DNA of 64,000 nt, from the NCBI RefSeq assembly GCF_002005225.1, contig NZ_CP019724.1, positions 2,668,501-2,732,500 on the forward strand, in the 5' to 3' direction. Below, in pieces: positions 15,748-23,991 of the stretch. This DNA comes from Streptomyces pactum (lineage in GTDB: Bacteria > Actinomycetota > Actinomycetes > Streptomycetales > Streptomycetaceae). Position numbers and translations under genes: made by a program. Positions within the stretch are counted from its first letter, which is position 1. The number at the start of each line of letters is the position of its first letter. The notes beneath the pieces were generated by a model, which searched no databases, was not told where the DNA came from, and saw nothing but the letters and a program-made list of their open reading frames with translations.

Positions 15748-16989
15748 ATGCCGTTCGCAATCTTCCTGCTGGGCCTCGCCGTGTTCGCCCAGGGAACGTC
15801 CGAGTTCATGCTGTCCGGGCTGGTGCCGGACATCGCGAGGGATCTACAGGTCACCGTGCCCGCGGCGGGGGCGCTGACCTCCGCCTTCGCGGTGGGGATG
15901 GTCGTCGGGGCGCCGCTGATGGCGGGGCTCGGGCGGCGGTGGTCGCGGCGGGGTGCCCTGCTGGGCTTCCTGGCCGTCTTCGTCGCCGTTCACGTGGTGG
16001 GTGCCGTCACCCACAGTTTCGGGGTACTGCTCGCCACCCGGGTGGTCGGGGCGCTGGCCAATGCCGGATTCCTGGCCGTGGCCCTGGTGACCGCCGTGGG
16101 CATGGTGGGGCCGGAGGCCAAGGGGCGGGCCACGTCCACGCTGCTCGCCGGGATCACGCTCGCCTGCGTGGTGGGGGTGCCCGCCGGGGCGCTGCTCGGG
16201 CAGGTGTGGGGCTGGCGCTCGGCGTTCTGGGCGGTGGTGGTGCTGTCGGTGCCCGCGGTGGCGGCGGTGGCCCGGTCGGTGCCGGGCGGGGCCGCCGACG
16301 CCACGCCTCCCCCGCTGGGAGGGGAGCTGCGGTCGCTGCGCGGCCCTCGGCTCCTGGTCACGCTGCTGCTGGGCGCCCTGGTGAACGGGGCGACGTTCTG
16401 TACGTTCACGTATCTCGCGCCGCTGGCCACCGAGGTCGGCGGGCTGGGCGCCGCGTGGGTGCCGGGGGTGCTGGCGCTGTTCGGAGCGGGGTCGTTCGTC
16501 GGGGTGAGCGTCGGCGGACGGCTGGCCGACCGAAGCCCGGCGGCGGTGGTGACGGTGGGCGGGGCCGCGCTGTGCGCCGGATGGACCGCACTCGCGCTGG
16601 GCGCCGGGAACCCGGTTCTCGCACTCGGGTTCGTCTTCCTCCTGGGCGCCCTGTCCTTCGGGGTCGGCTCCACGCTGATCTCCCAGGTGCTGTACGCGGC
16701 GCCGGACGCTCCGACCCTGGCCGGCGGCTTCGCGACGGCCGCGTTCAACGTGGGCGCGGCGCTGGGCCCGTGGGCCGGGGGCGCGGCCATCGGTGCGGGG
16801 TTCGGGTACCGGTCGCCGGTGTGGGTCAGCGCGGGGCTCGTCGCTTCCGCCTTCGCCCTGACCCTCGCGGCGCCGGCTGCCGGAGCCGCCCGGGCTGCCC
16901 GGGCTGCCCGGGCTGCCCAAGCGGGTCGAGCGGGTCGAGCGACCCGAGCGGGTCGAGCCGCCCGGACGTGCCGGACGACGCCGCTCTGA
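15748..16989 (+). CDS. MFS exporter, Cmx/CmlR-like
   Basis: This 413-residue, 12-helix major-facilitator exporter starts MPFAIFLLGLAVFAQGTSEF, closely like the Cmx/CmrA/CmlR chloramphenicol exporters of actinobacteria. The motif LMAGLGRRWSRR is the MFS loop 2-3 signature. ATG at 15748 has GGAG 8 nt upstream; an upstream in-frame GTG at 15712 is less likely. The last 35 residues are Ala/Arg-rich (AARAARAARAAQAGRAG), encoded by tandem 9 bp repeats from 16888 on, and have no counterpart in the family. A drug substrate is plausible, but chloramphenicol itself is not proven by sequence. Confidence 0.82.
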   Translation: MPFAIFLLGLAVFAQGTSEFMLSGLVPDIARDLQVTVPAAGALTSAFAVGMVVGAPLMAGLGRRWSRRGALLGFLAVFVAVHVVGAVTHSFGVLLATRVVGALANAGFLAVALVTAVGMVGPEAKGRATSTLLAGITLACVVGVPAGALLGQVWGWRSAFWAVVVLSVPAVAAVARSVPGGAADATPPPLGGELRSLRGPRLLVTLLLGALVNGATFCTFTYLAPLATEVGGLGAAWVPGVLALFGAGSFVGVSVGGRLADRSPAAVVTVGGAALCAGWTALALGAGNPVLALGFVFLLGALSFGVGSTLISQVLYAAPDAPTLAGGFATAAFNVGAALGPWAGGAAIGAGFGYRSPVWVSAGLVASAFALTLAAPAAGAARAARAARAAQAGRAGRATRAGRAARTCRTTPL

Positions 16990-17062
16990 CGCGACGCCGT
17001 CCGTCGGCCGGGCACCGTAGGCGCCGGGCCGACGGACGGCGAGGGGAGCCCCGGTCCCGCCG

Positions 17063-18412
17063 TCAGAAGCCTCCGCCGAAGTCGCCTCCGCCGAAACCAC
17101 CGCCGCCGCCGAAGTCGCCGCCCCCGAAACCGCCTCCGAAGTCACCGGGGTCGAAGTCCCCACCGGAGACGTCGCCGCCCTCGTGGCCGCCGAAGTCGCC
17201 GTAACCGGCGCCGTAACCTGCGCCGTAGGCCGGGCCCGCCATCATGCCGCCCAGCATGGTGCCGACCAGCAGGCCGGGCAGGATGCCACCGCCGAAGTAG
17301 CCGCCCGCCCAGGGGCCGTAGGCCGGACCCGCGTCCCAGTAGGGGCGGCGGCCGTACTCGGTGTCCACCTCGCGGATCATCGGGTCCCGGCCGTCGGAGA
17401 GGCGGGTCTGATCCGCGGCGCAGACCGGGACCTGGCGGGTGGTGCCGCCCTGCGGGGTCCAGGTGACGTCGGCGACCGACGGGCCGTGGCGCGGGTCGAA
17501 GAAGCAGGGCGGGCGGCGTTCGGGCAACTGCCTGCCCTCGCGGCGGGCGGCGAGCTGCGCGAGCGAGAAGCGGCCGTCCTCCAGGGCCTGGGTGACCGCG
17601 CGCACGTCCTCCGGTTTCCGGGCGTCCGCCATGTAGGTCTTGGCCTGTTCGTAGGCGTCGAGGGCGCGTTCGTAGTCCGTGCGCATGGCGTCGTCGGCGT
17701 GCGGTTCCGCCGGGTGGAAGTCGAGGCGGTCCAGCTCCTCGCCGAACGCGGTGATGTCCTCGTCGACCACCACCCGCAGCCTCTCCAGCGCCTCCCGCTG
17801 CTCCTCCTCGCGGCGGCGCCGGTTGCGCCGGGAGAGCGCGTAGACGCTCGCGCCGCCGACCGCCACGACCGCGCCGGCGGTGATCAGGGCGCCGGTCGGC
17901 ACCGAGGCGCCGCCGGAGTCCCAGGACGAGGGCGCGGAGCCGCGCACACTGCGCAGCGCGTCGTCGACGAAGTCGTTCAACTGGGCCTTGGCGTCGCCCG
18001 CGCCCTGCGCAGCCGTGACCAGGTTGTCCACGCCCTGGCGACTCAGCACGCTGCTGTCGGCGCGCGCGTCGAACTGGTCGCCGAGCCGGACGCCGTACAA
18101 ACCGGTGATGCCGGTCTCGGTGCGGAGGTTCTGGAAGAGGTTCCCGGTCGGGTAACCGGCGGGGAGGACCACCACGAAGACGGATTCGTTCGCGTCCTCG
18201 ATCTTGTCGGCCAGCGCCTCGGCGTCCGACGACGACAGCAGGTCGGAGGCGGCCGGATCCACGTACACGGGACTCTCGCGCAGGGCCGCGCCGATCTCGG
18301 AGACGTCGGTGGCCGCCTGCGCGCCGGGCGCACCGGCCATCAGCACCGCCAGCGCGGCGATGACCGGCGCGACCAGGAGGCGTATGAGGACTCGAACACG
18401 TGCGTCCTTCAT
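17063..18412 (-). CDS. TPM-domain membrane protein with Gly-rich tail
   Basis: This 449-residue protein has an N-terminal signal segment (residues 1-34, ending AQAATD), an extracytoplasmic TPM-like domain (about 38-150), one transmembrane helix near 172-190, a charged helical cytoplasmic part (RRNRRRREEEQREALERL onward), and a tail of Gly, Phe and Asp (GGDFGGGGGFGGGDFGGGF). TPM domains are found in proteins of uncertain biochemical role, some linked to photosystem repair or phosphatase activity. The last 40 codons are low-complexity repeats. Nothing nearby indicates a partner. Confidence 0.8.
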   Translation of the reverse strand: MKDARVRVLIRLLVAPVIAALAVLMAGAPGAQAATDVSEIGAALRESPVYVDPAASDLLSSSDAEALADKIEDANESVFVVVLPAGYPTGNLFQNLRTETGITGLYGVRLGDQFDARADSSVLSRQGVDNLVTAAQGAGDAKAQLNDFVDDALRSVRGSAPSSWDSGGASVPTGALITAGAVVAVGGASVYALSRRNRRRREEEQREALERLRVVVDEDITAFGEELDRLDFHPAEPHADDAMRTDYERALDAYEQAKTYMADARKPEDVRAVTQALEDGRFSLAQLAARREGRQLPERRPPCFFDPRHGPSVADVTWTPQGGTTRQVPVCAADQTRLSDGRDPMIREVDTEYGRRPYWDAGPAYGPWAGGYFGGGILPGLLVGTMLGGMMAGPAYGAGYGAGYGDFGGHEGGDVSGGDFDPGDFGGGFGGGDFGGGGGFGGGDFGGGF

Positions 18413-18489
18413 ACGTTCGAAAGTACCCGAATCGACCTCAATAAGACATCAGTACGGGCGAAGACCTCGGTGCGGAACGGAAAACCGGC

Positions 18490-20094
18490 TCACCCGGCGG
18501 GCGTGACCCCCGCCCGCAGCAGCCCGTACGTGTACGCGTCCTCCAGGGCCTGCCACGAGGCGGCGATGACGTTCTCGGCGACGCCCACCGTGGACCACTC
18601 CCCCGTCCCGTCGCTCGTGGAGATGAGGACCCTGGTCGTGGACTGGGTGCCGTGCACTCCCTCCAGGATGCGGACCTTGTAGTCGACCAGGTCGAGCTTG
18701 GCCAGCTCCGGGTAGATCTTCTCCAGGGCGACCCGCAGGGCGCGGTCCAGGGCGTTGACCGGGCCGTTGCCCTCGGCCGTGGCGACGATGCGCTCGCCCT
18801 TGGCCCAGAGCTTGACCGTGGCCTCGTTGGCGTGGGTGCCGTCGGGGCGGTCCTCGGCGATCGAGCGCCAGGACTCGACGTCGAAGTACTCGAGGGGGCC
18901 GCCCTCGGCCTCGGCGCGCAGCAGCAGTTCGAAGCTCGCGTCCGCGGCCTCGTACGTGTAGCCCGCCAGCTCCCGTTCCTTCACGCGCTCGACGACGCGG
19001 CCGACCAGCTCGCGGTCGCCGCCGAGGTCGACGCCGAGCTCCTTGCCCTTGAGCTCGATGGAGGCGCGGCCGGCCATGTCGGAGACGAGCATCCGCATGG
19101 TGTTGCCGACCAGCTCGGGGTCGATGTGCTGGTACAGGTCCGGATCGACCTTGATCGCGGAGGCGTGCAGGCCCGCCTTGTGCGCGAAGGCGGAGACGCC
19201 CACGTAGGGCTGGTGGGTGGAGGGGGTGAGGTTGACGACCTCGGCGATGGCGTGGGAGATGCGGGTCATCTCCCGCAGCCGGCCCTCGGGCAGGACCCGC
19301 TTGCCGTACTTCAGCTCCAGGGCGGCCACGACCGGGAACAGGTTGGCGTTGCCCACGCGCTCGCCGTAGCCGTTCGCCGTGCACTGGACGTGGGTCGCGC
19401 CCGAGTCGACGGCGGCGAGGGTGTTGGCGACGGCGCAGCCGGTGTCGTCCTGGGCGTGGATGCCGAGCCGGGCACCGGTGTCGGCCAGCACCGTGGCGAC
19501 CACGGCCTGGATCTGCGCCGGGAGCATGCCGCCGTTGGTGTCGCACAGGATGACCACGTCGGCGCCCGCTTCCGAGGCGGCGCGGACGACGGCCTTCGCG
19601 TACTCGGGGTTGGCGCGGTAGCCGTCGAAGAAGTGCTCGCAGTCGACGAAGACCCGGCGGCCCTGCGCGACGAGGTGGGAGACGGTGTCCCGCACCATCG
19701 CCAGGTTCTCCTCGAGCGTGGTGCGCAGGGCGAGTTCGACGTGCCGGTCGTGGGACTTGGCGACCAGGGTGATCACCTGGGCGCCGGACTCCAGGAGCGC
19801 CTTGACCTGGTGGTCCTCGGCGGCGGTCGCGCCCGCGCGGCGGGTGGCGCCGAAGGCGACGAGCTGGGCGTGCTGGAAGTCGATCTCCTGCCGGGCGCGG
19901 GCGAAGAACTCGGTGTCCCGCGGGTTGGCGCCGGGCCAGCCGCCCTCGATGAAGCCCACACCGAAGTCGTCCAGGTGCCGTGCGATGGCCAGCTTGTCCG
20001 CGACCGTGAGGTTGATGCCCTCGCGCTGCGCGCCGTCGCGCAGGGTGGTGTCGAAGACGTGGAACGAATCGTCGAGTTCGCTGGTAGCGGTCAT
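18490..20094 (-). CDS. cimA: Citramalate synthase
   Basis: This 534-residue enzyme of the isopropylmalate/citramalate synthase family condenses pyruvate and acetyl-CoA to (R)-citramalate, a threonine-independent entry to isoleucine. The DTTLRDGAQREG catalytic loop is near residue 15, the metal-binding HAQDDTGCAVANTLAA near 230, and HKAGLHASA near 310. A C-terminal regulatory domain follows (residues about 410-534). The ATG at 20094 is followed by TATS and preceded by an AGGAG site. The 205 bp upstream hold a candidate attenuator. Homocitrate or isopropylmalate synthase are less likely because DGAQREG and the long regulatory domain fit the CimA subgroup. Confidence 0.88.
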   Translation of the reverse strand: MTATSELDDSFHVFDTTLRDGAQREGINLTVADKLAIARHLDDFGVGFIEGGWPGANPRDTEFFARARQEIDFQHAQLVAFGATRRAGATAAEDHQVKALLESGAQVITLVAKSHDRHVELALRTTLEENLAMVRDTVSHLVAQGRRVFVDCEHFFDGYRANPEYAKAVVRAASEAGADVVILCDTNGGMLPAQIQAVVATVLADTGARLGIHAQDDTGCAVANTLAAVDSGATHVQCTANGYGERVGNANLFPVVAALELKYGKRVLPEGRLREMTRISHAIAEVVNLTPSTHQPYVGVSAFAHKAGLHASAIKVDPDLYQHIDPELVGNTMRMLVSDMAGRASIELKGKELGVDLGGDRELVGRVVERVKERELAGYTYEAADASFELLLRAEAEGGPLEYFDVESWRSIAEDRPDGTHANEATVKLWAKGERIVATAEGNGPVNALDRALRVALEKIYPELAKLDLVDYKVRILEGVHGTQSTTRVLISTSDGTGEWSTVGVAENVIAASWQALEDAYTYGLLRAGVTPAG

Positions 20095-20203
20095 GATCTG
20101 AAGACTCCTGTATGGGATCTCGGTCTACCGGAATGACCGGTTCCACCGTCCGTCTATGATCCCGCACGCTCTCTTCCCGGCTGGGGGTGGGCCAGGAAAA
20201 CGA

Positions 20204-20229
20204 AAAACCCCTCGCGGGTGCGAGAGGTC
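20204..20229 (-). terminator. Attenuator-type hairpin upstream of cimA
   Basis: On the minus strand CCTCTCGC-ACCC-GCGAGGGG forms an 8 bp stem (one U-G pair) followed by TTTTT. It lies 110 bp upstream of cimA and 54 bp after a small leader ORF, the arrangement of a transcription attenuator. The GAGGGGTTTTT motif is shared with the ilvB attenuator at 42.83 kb. Confidence 0.6.
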
Positions 20230-20282
20230 TGCGCGCGGGTCGAGGACGACGGTGTCCACCCGTACCTGGTCGTACGCGGTGG

Positions 20283-20333
20283 TCACTGCGGACCGGCGCG
20301 CCTGCTGCCAATAATCATGGCGAACGAGAGCAC
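20283..20333 (-). CDS. Candidate cimA leader peptide
   Basis: A 16-codon ORF, MLSFAMIIGSRRAGPQ, starts with GTG at 20333, 6 bp after an extended -10 box (TGC-CAGACT, 20345-20340), as in leaderless mRNAs; an inner ATG at 20318 is also possible. It contains an Ile-Ile pair, which fits attenuation of an isoleucine-pathway gene. The ORF and hairpin are seen; regulation by isoleucyl-tRNA is inference. Confidence 0.45.
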   Translation of the reverse strand: MLSFAMIIGSRRAGPQ

Positions 20334-20399
20334 GGAGGCAGTCTGGCACAGACCGCCCCCGTGCTCACCGACCGTCTCAGGATGCGAGCGCGGTGCTGG

Positions 20400-21680
20400 T
20401 CAGCGCATGCGGCGGACGAAGACGTCGGACGACCGGTTGGTGTCCCCGGGCACCAGGTTTCCCGCGTGCGTCTCGAAGGCGACGGTGCGTCCGTCACGGC
20501 TCGGCGCGGCTTCCTGCCAGGCGTACACCCCGTACCCCACGTCGTCCGGGTGGAGGGCGACGGTCACCTGCCGGTTGACGTCCGTGCGCAGGTCCCGGAC
20601 GTAGAGCTGGGTCTTCTCCGTCCCGCCCGGGACCAGTCCGGTCCCCGCGGAGGAGAAGACGACGCGCCGGCCGTCCTCGCTGATGACGGGCGGCCCCGAC
20701 CGGTCGTCCAGTTGCCCGCCGTCGGCGGCCAGGGACACCCGTTCCGTCGTGCCGGTGCGCAGGTCCCGCACGAAGACGTCGGACGTCGCGTTGGTGTCCC
20801 CCGGCACCAGATCCGCTTCGAAGGAGACGAAGGCCATGTGCCGGCCGTCGCCGCTGAAGGTGGGGGGCCGCCGGGTCCCGGCCGCCTCGTCGAACGCTTC
20901 GGTACGGCCGGTGCGGCGGTCGTGGACGTGGACGACGTACCCGGCCCGGCCCCGCTCCAGGCCGTAGGCGAGGCGGCCGGCGTCGGCGCTCATGGTGAAG
21001 TGGTAGCCCACGGTCCACTCGGACCCGCCGGCGGTGGGGGGCGTGGCACGGCTGATCAGGCGCGTCGTGCCCAGCCTGCGGTCCCGCAGGTAGAGGCCGT
21101 TGCGCACCCCGTCCCCCGTGTCCCCGGTGTCGCGGAACTCCGCGAGGAAGGCCACGTACCGGCCGCCCCTGCTGACCTGCGCGGTCCCGTAGGGCTGCGG
21201 GACGGCCCGTTCGTCGTCGGTGAGGCTCACCAGTTCGGTGCGGTGCTTGACCCGGTCGTGGAGGTAGACGCCGGAGAAGTAGGTGCCGTCCGCGTAGGAG
21301 CCGGTGCCCGCCGTGTAGGTCACGTACCGGCCGTCGGGGCTGATCCGGGCCGCGAAGGACGAGTGCTCGTACGCGCCGCCGTCGTCGCGGACGCTGATCC
21401 GTTCGATGGTCCCCCGGCGCAGGTCGCGCAGGAAGACGTCGGTCTTCTGGTCGGTGTCCTCCGGGACGAGGCCCGGGGACGACGACTCGAACACCGCGAA
21501 CCGGCCGTCGGCGCTGAGCGACGGGCTCCGTCCGCCGTACGCCACCTCCCGTCCGTCCGCGGAGACGCTGATCCGGACGGTGTCCCCCCGCTTGCTCGCG
21601 GCGGACGCCGACGGCGCGGCCGTGGCCACCGTCGCCGCCGCGAGCACCACGGCGCACGTGCCCCGTAAGAGTCTTCGCAT
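20400..21680 (-). CDS. Secreted TolB-like beta-propeller protein
   Basis: This is a 426-residue exported protein with a signal peptide (residues 1-27, cleavage likely after ASA). The rest is built of repeats of the form SxDGRxVAFxSxxxxLVPxDTNxxxDVFVRDLRTGTTERVS, as in WD40/TolB-like propellers; about six blades can be counted. No catalytic motif is seen, so a binding or scaffold role outside the cell is likely. The ATG at 21680 follows GGGGGAGAG. It lies 122 bp beyond the TetR gene of the urease-like operon and may have its own promoter. Confidence 0.82.
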   Translation of the reverse strand: MRRLLRGTCAVVLAAATVATAAPSASAASKRGDTVRISVSADGREVAYGGRSPSLSADGRFAVFESSSPGLVPEDTDQKTDVFLRDLRRGTIERISVRDDGGAYEHSSFAARISPDGRYVTYTAGTGSYADGTYFSGVYLHDRVKHRTELVSLTDDERAVPQPYGTAQVSRGGRYVAFLAEFRDTGDTGDGVRNGLYLRDRRLGTTRLISRATPPTAGGSEWTVGYHFTMSADAGRLAYGLERGRAGYVVHVHDRRTGRTEAFDEAAGTRRPPTFSGDGRHMAFVSFEADLVPGDTNATSDVFVRDLRTGTTERVSLAADGGQLDDRSGPPVISEDGRRVVFSSAGTGLVPGGTEKTQLYVRDLRTDVNRQVTVALHPDDVGYGVYAWQEAAPSRDGRTVAFETHAGNLVPGDTNRSSDVFVRRMR

Positions 21681-21802
21681 CTCTCCCCCTGCTTCCCCGT
21701 GGGCGCTGTTCCCCCGGCCCCACGCCGAGGGCACATCACGAGGCAAACGCACGGACGGGTGGCCGGGCAATCCGCCGTAGGTCGTACAACCCGGGCGCGT
21801 GA

Positions 21803-22414
21803 TCAGGCGTCCGTGACCAGGCTCTCGTCCAGGAACTCCCGCACATGGCCGAGAACCCTCCCCCGGTCCGTCCCGCGCAGCCCGATCGCCACGTGGATGG
21901 CGAAGCCGTCGAGGAGGGCCCGCAGCCGCGAGGCGTAACGGTCGGGGTCGACGGGACGGAACTCGCCCCGCGAGACACCCTCGGCGAGCAGCGCGACCAG
22001 GTCGCGGTGCCAGGCGCCCTCGATGGCGGCCTGCCGGTCGCGGGCCTCGTCGGCGGCGTTCTGCGAGTGGTTCCAGACCTCCAGCCACAGCGTCCAGTGC
22101 GGATCGCGGTGCCCGGCGGGGACGTACAGGTCGACGTAGGCGTCCAGGCGTTCGCGGGCCGTTCCGGACCGGGTGAGCAGCCGGCCGCGTTCGACCCCGA
22201 GTCGCCCCTCGCTCCACTCGAGGGTGCGCAGCAGCAGTTCGTCCTTGGAGTGGAAGTAGTAGAGGAGGTGGCCGCTGCTCATGCCGACCTCGCGGCCGAG
22301 TGCCGCCATGGTGAGTTTCTCCAGGCCGCGCTCGGCGATCATCTCCATGGCGGCGGCCAGGACGTCCTCGCGCGGCGGGGCGGTGTTGCGGCGGCGGGCG
22401 CCGGGGGTGCTCAT
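21803..22414 (-). CDS. TetR-family regulator of the urease-like cluster
   Basis: This 203-residue TetR-family protein has its helix-turn-helix at about residues 15-60 (LTMAALGREVGMSSGHLLYYF) and a C-terminal domain of the BetI-like type (WTLWLEVWNHSQ). The ATG at 22414 overlaps the stop of the upstream 164-residue gene (ATGA), so it belongs to the operon that begins with ureAB. It is the best candidate to bind the TTAGAG-N5-CTCTAA palindromes in the divergent promoter region at 26.46-26.54 kb. The inducer is unknown; urea, agmatine or a nucleobase-like substrate of the NCS1 transporter are candidates. Confidence 0.85.
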   Translation of the reverse strand: MSTPGARRRNTAPPREDVLAAAMEMIAERGLEKLTMAALGREVGMSSGHLLYYFHSKDELLLRTLEWSEGRLGVERGRLLTRSGTARERLDAYVDLYVPAGHRDPHWTLWLEVWNHSQNAADEARDRQAAIEGAWHRDLVALLAEGVSRGEFRPVDPDRYASRLRALLDGFAIHVAIGLRGTDRGRVLGHVREFLDESLVTDA

Positions 22415-22905
22415 GCGCAGGCCACCCGGACCGCGGCCGCAAGGAAGCGGATCTCCCACGGCCCGTAGCACTCGCTGTGCCAGGTGGCCACCGCGGCTCC
22501 GCACCCGCCGCACACCTGGTTGGGCCCCTCCATGCCGAGCGTTCCGCAGCACCCCGACTCCTGGACGTCCGGGTTGCCGGACAGCCGCTCGCGGGTGTCC
22601 TCCGGGTTCACCACCAGGGTGCCGCGCGGCCCCCTCGACACCATCGTGCGGGGGCCGTCCAGTTCCCCCACCGAGACTCCGGGGAGGGTCGATCCCTCCC
22701 ACTCCGGGTCCGGATGCGGCACGTACGGCGCCCCGCTCGGCTCGGGGTCCACCGCGTACCTGCCGGGCGGCAGGGTCGACGGGGCGTGCCGCGAGCCGTC
22801 CGGGTTCCGGGATCCGTCGTACTCCGGGAGCGGTGGCACCTCGGGCAGGAGACGCAGCGGCTCGGTCAGTCGGTGTCCGCAGGCCGTGCAGAGCAGTACA
22901 TCCAC
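22411..22905 (-). CDS. Unknown protein with Cys clusters (164 aa)
   Basis: I do not recognise this protein. It starts MDVLLCTACGHRLTEP with a CxxC pair, has a Pro-rich middle (LLPEVPPLPEYDG and DPEPSGAPYVPHPDPEWEG), and ends with a second Cys-rich block: CCGTLGMEGPN, then QVCGGCGAAVATWHSECYGPWEIRFL. Two CxxC pairs suggest a zinc ribbon. It is between the agmatine deiminase gene (37 bp upstream) and the TetR gene (4 bp overlap), so it is co-transcribed with both. A general regulatory or Zn-binding role is possible but not shown. Confidence 0.75.
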   Translation of the reverse strand: MDVLLCTACGHRLTEPLRLLPEVPPLPEYDGSRNPDGSRHAPSTLPPGRYAVDPEPSGAPYVPHPDPEWEGSTLPGVSVGELDGPRTMVSRGPRGTLVVNPEDTRERLSGNPDVQESGCCGTLGMEGPNQVCGGCGAAVATWHSECYGPWEIRFLAAAVRVACA

Positions 22906-22942
22906 CCGTACGTTCTACCCGATCACCGCCGTCCCCCCGCCG

Positions 22943-23980
22943 TCAGCCCGTCTTCGGCTGCTGCTGGGTGATGCAGTGGATGCCGCCGCCGCCCGCGAAG
23001 ATCGTGCGCGCGTCCACCAGGGTCACCGTGCGCCGCGGGTGAAGCCGGCGGAAGATGCCGGCCGCGATCTCGTCGCGCGGGTCGTCGAAGCCGCAGAGCA
23101 CGACGCCGCCGTTGCAGAGGTAGTGGTTGATGTAGGAGTAGTCGGCCCAGTGGCCGCCGGCCTCCAGGACGGTCGGGGCGGGCACCTCGACGACCTCCAG
23201 GCGGCGCCCCCGGGCGTCGGTGGCGGAGCGCAGGATGCCGATGGCCTCCCGGGTGACCTCGTGGTCGGGGTGGGCCGGGTCGGGCTGGTGATGGGCGACG
23301 ACGACGCCGGGGGCGGCGAAGGCGGCGACGATGTCGACGTGGCCGAGGGTGCCGAAGCCGTGCGGGGGGTAGTCGCCGGTCAGCCCGCGCGGCAGCCAGA
23401 TCGCCTTGCGGGTGCCGAGGTGGGCGTGGATCTCCGCCTCGACCCGCTCCCTCGTCCAGCCGGGGTTGCGCTCGGGCCCGAGCTGCACGGTCTCGGTGAG
23501 CAGCACGGTGCCCTCACCGTCGACGTGGATGCCGCCGCCCTCGTTGACCAGCGGCGAGGTGTACGTGCGGGCGCCGGCGAGGTCGGCGACGTACGCGCCG
23601 ACCTTCGCGTCGTGGTCCCAGCGGGCCCACTCCTGGGCGCCCCAGCCGTTGAAGGTCCAGTCGACGGCGGCCAGTTCGGCGCCGTCGGTGAGGAAGGTGG
23701 GGCCGATGTCGCGCATCCAGGCGTCGTCCAGGTCGCGTTCGACCGTCTCGACGCCGTCGCCCAGCAGAGCGCGCGCCTCGGCCGACTGCCCCGGACCGCA
23801 CACCACCGTGACCGGCTCGAAGCGGCGGACGGCACGGGCGACGGACGCCCAGGCGATACGCGCGGCGGCCAGGTCCTCGGGGTCCTCGAAGGTGGGGTTG
23901 GGGCCCGGCCAGGCCATCCAGGTGCGCTCGTGCGGGGCCCATTCGGGAGGCATGCGGAAACCGTCGGCGGCAGGGGTCAT
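22943..23980 (-). CDS. aguA: Agmatine deiminase
   Basis: This 345-residue peptidyl-arginine-deiminase-fold enzyme converts agmatine to N-carbamoylputrescine and ammonia. Family motifs are WAPHERTWMAWP at the start, RDIGPTFL near residue 92, NEGGGIHVDGEGT, GHVDIVAAF with the catalytic His, and the terminal GGGGIHCITQQQP with the nucleophilic Cys336. ATG at 23980 is used because GAAGG lies 8 nt upstream; a GTG at 23995 overlaps the ureC stop (GTGA). Placed after urease genes, it suggests degradation of guanidino compounds and release of ammonia. The next pathway enzyme, N-carbamoylputrescine amidohydrolase, is not in the window. Confidence 0.92.
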   Translation of the reverse strand: MTPAADGFRMPPEWAPHERTWMAWPGPNPTFEDPEDLAAARIAWASVARAVRRFEPVTVVCGPGQSAEARALLGDGVETVERDLDDAWMRDIGPTFLTDGAELAAVDWTFNGWGAQEWARWDHDAKVGAYVADLAGARTYTSPLVNEGGGIHVDGEGTVLLTETVQLGPERNPGWTRERVEAEIHAHLGTRKAIWLPRGLTGDYPPHGFGTLGHVDIVAAFAAPGVVVAHHQPDPAHPDHEVTREAIGILRSATDARGRRLEVVEVPAPTVLEAGGHWADYSYINHYLCNGGVVLCGFDDPRDEIAAGIFRRLHPRRTVTLVDARTIFAGGGGIHCITQQQPKTG

Positions 23981-23991
23981 GACGGGTACCT

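Noticed and set aside
18449..20311. Long minus-strand ORF of 620 codons overlapping cimA
   Set aside because: Frame-shifted shadow of cimA; Arg/Pro/Gly-rich and without family motifs.
20125..20349. 74-codon minus-strand ORF upstream of cimA
   Set aside because: It would span the attenuator hairpin and its ribosome site is poor; the short Ile-Ile leader at the -10 box is a better explanation.
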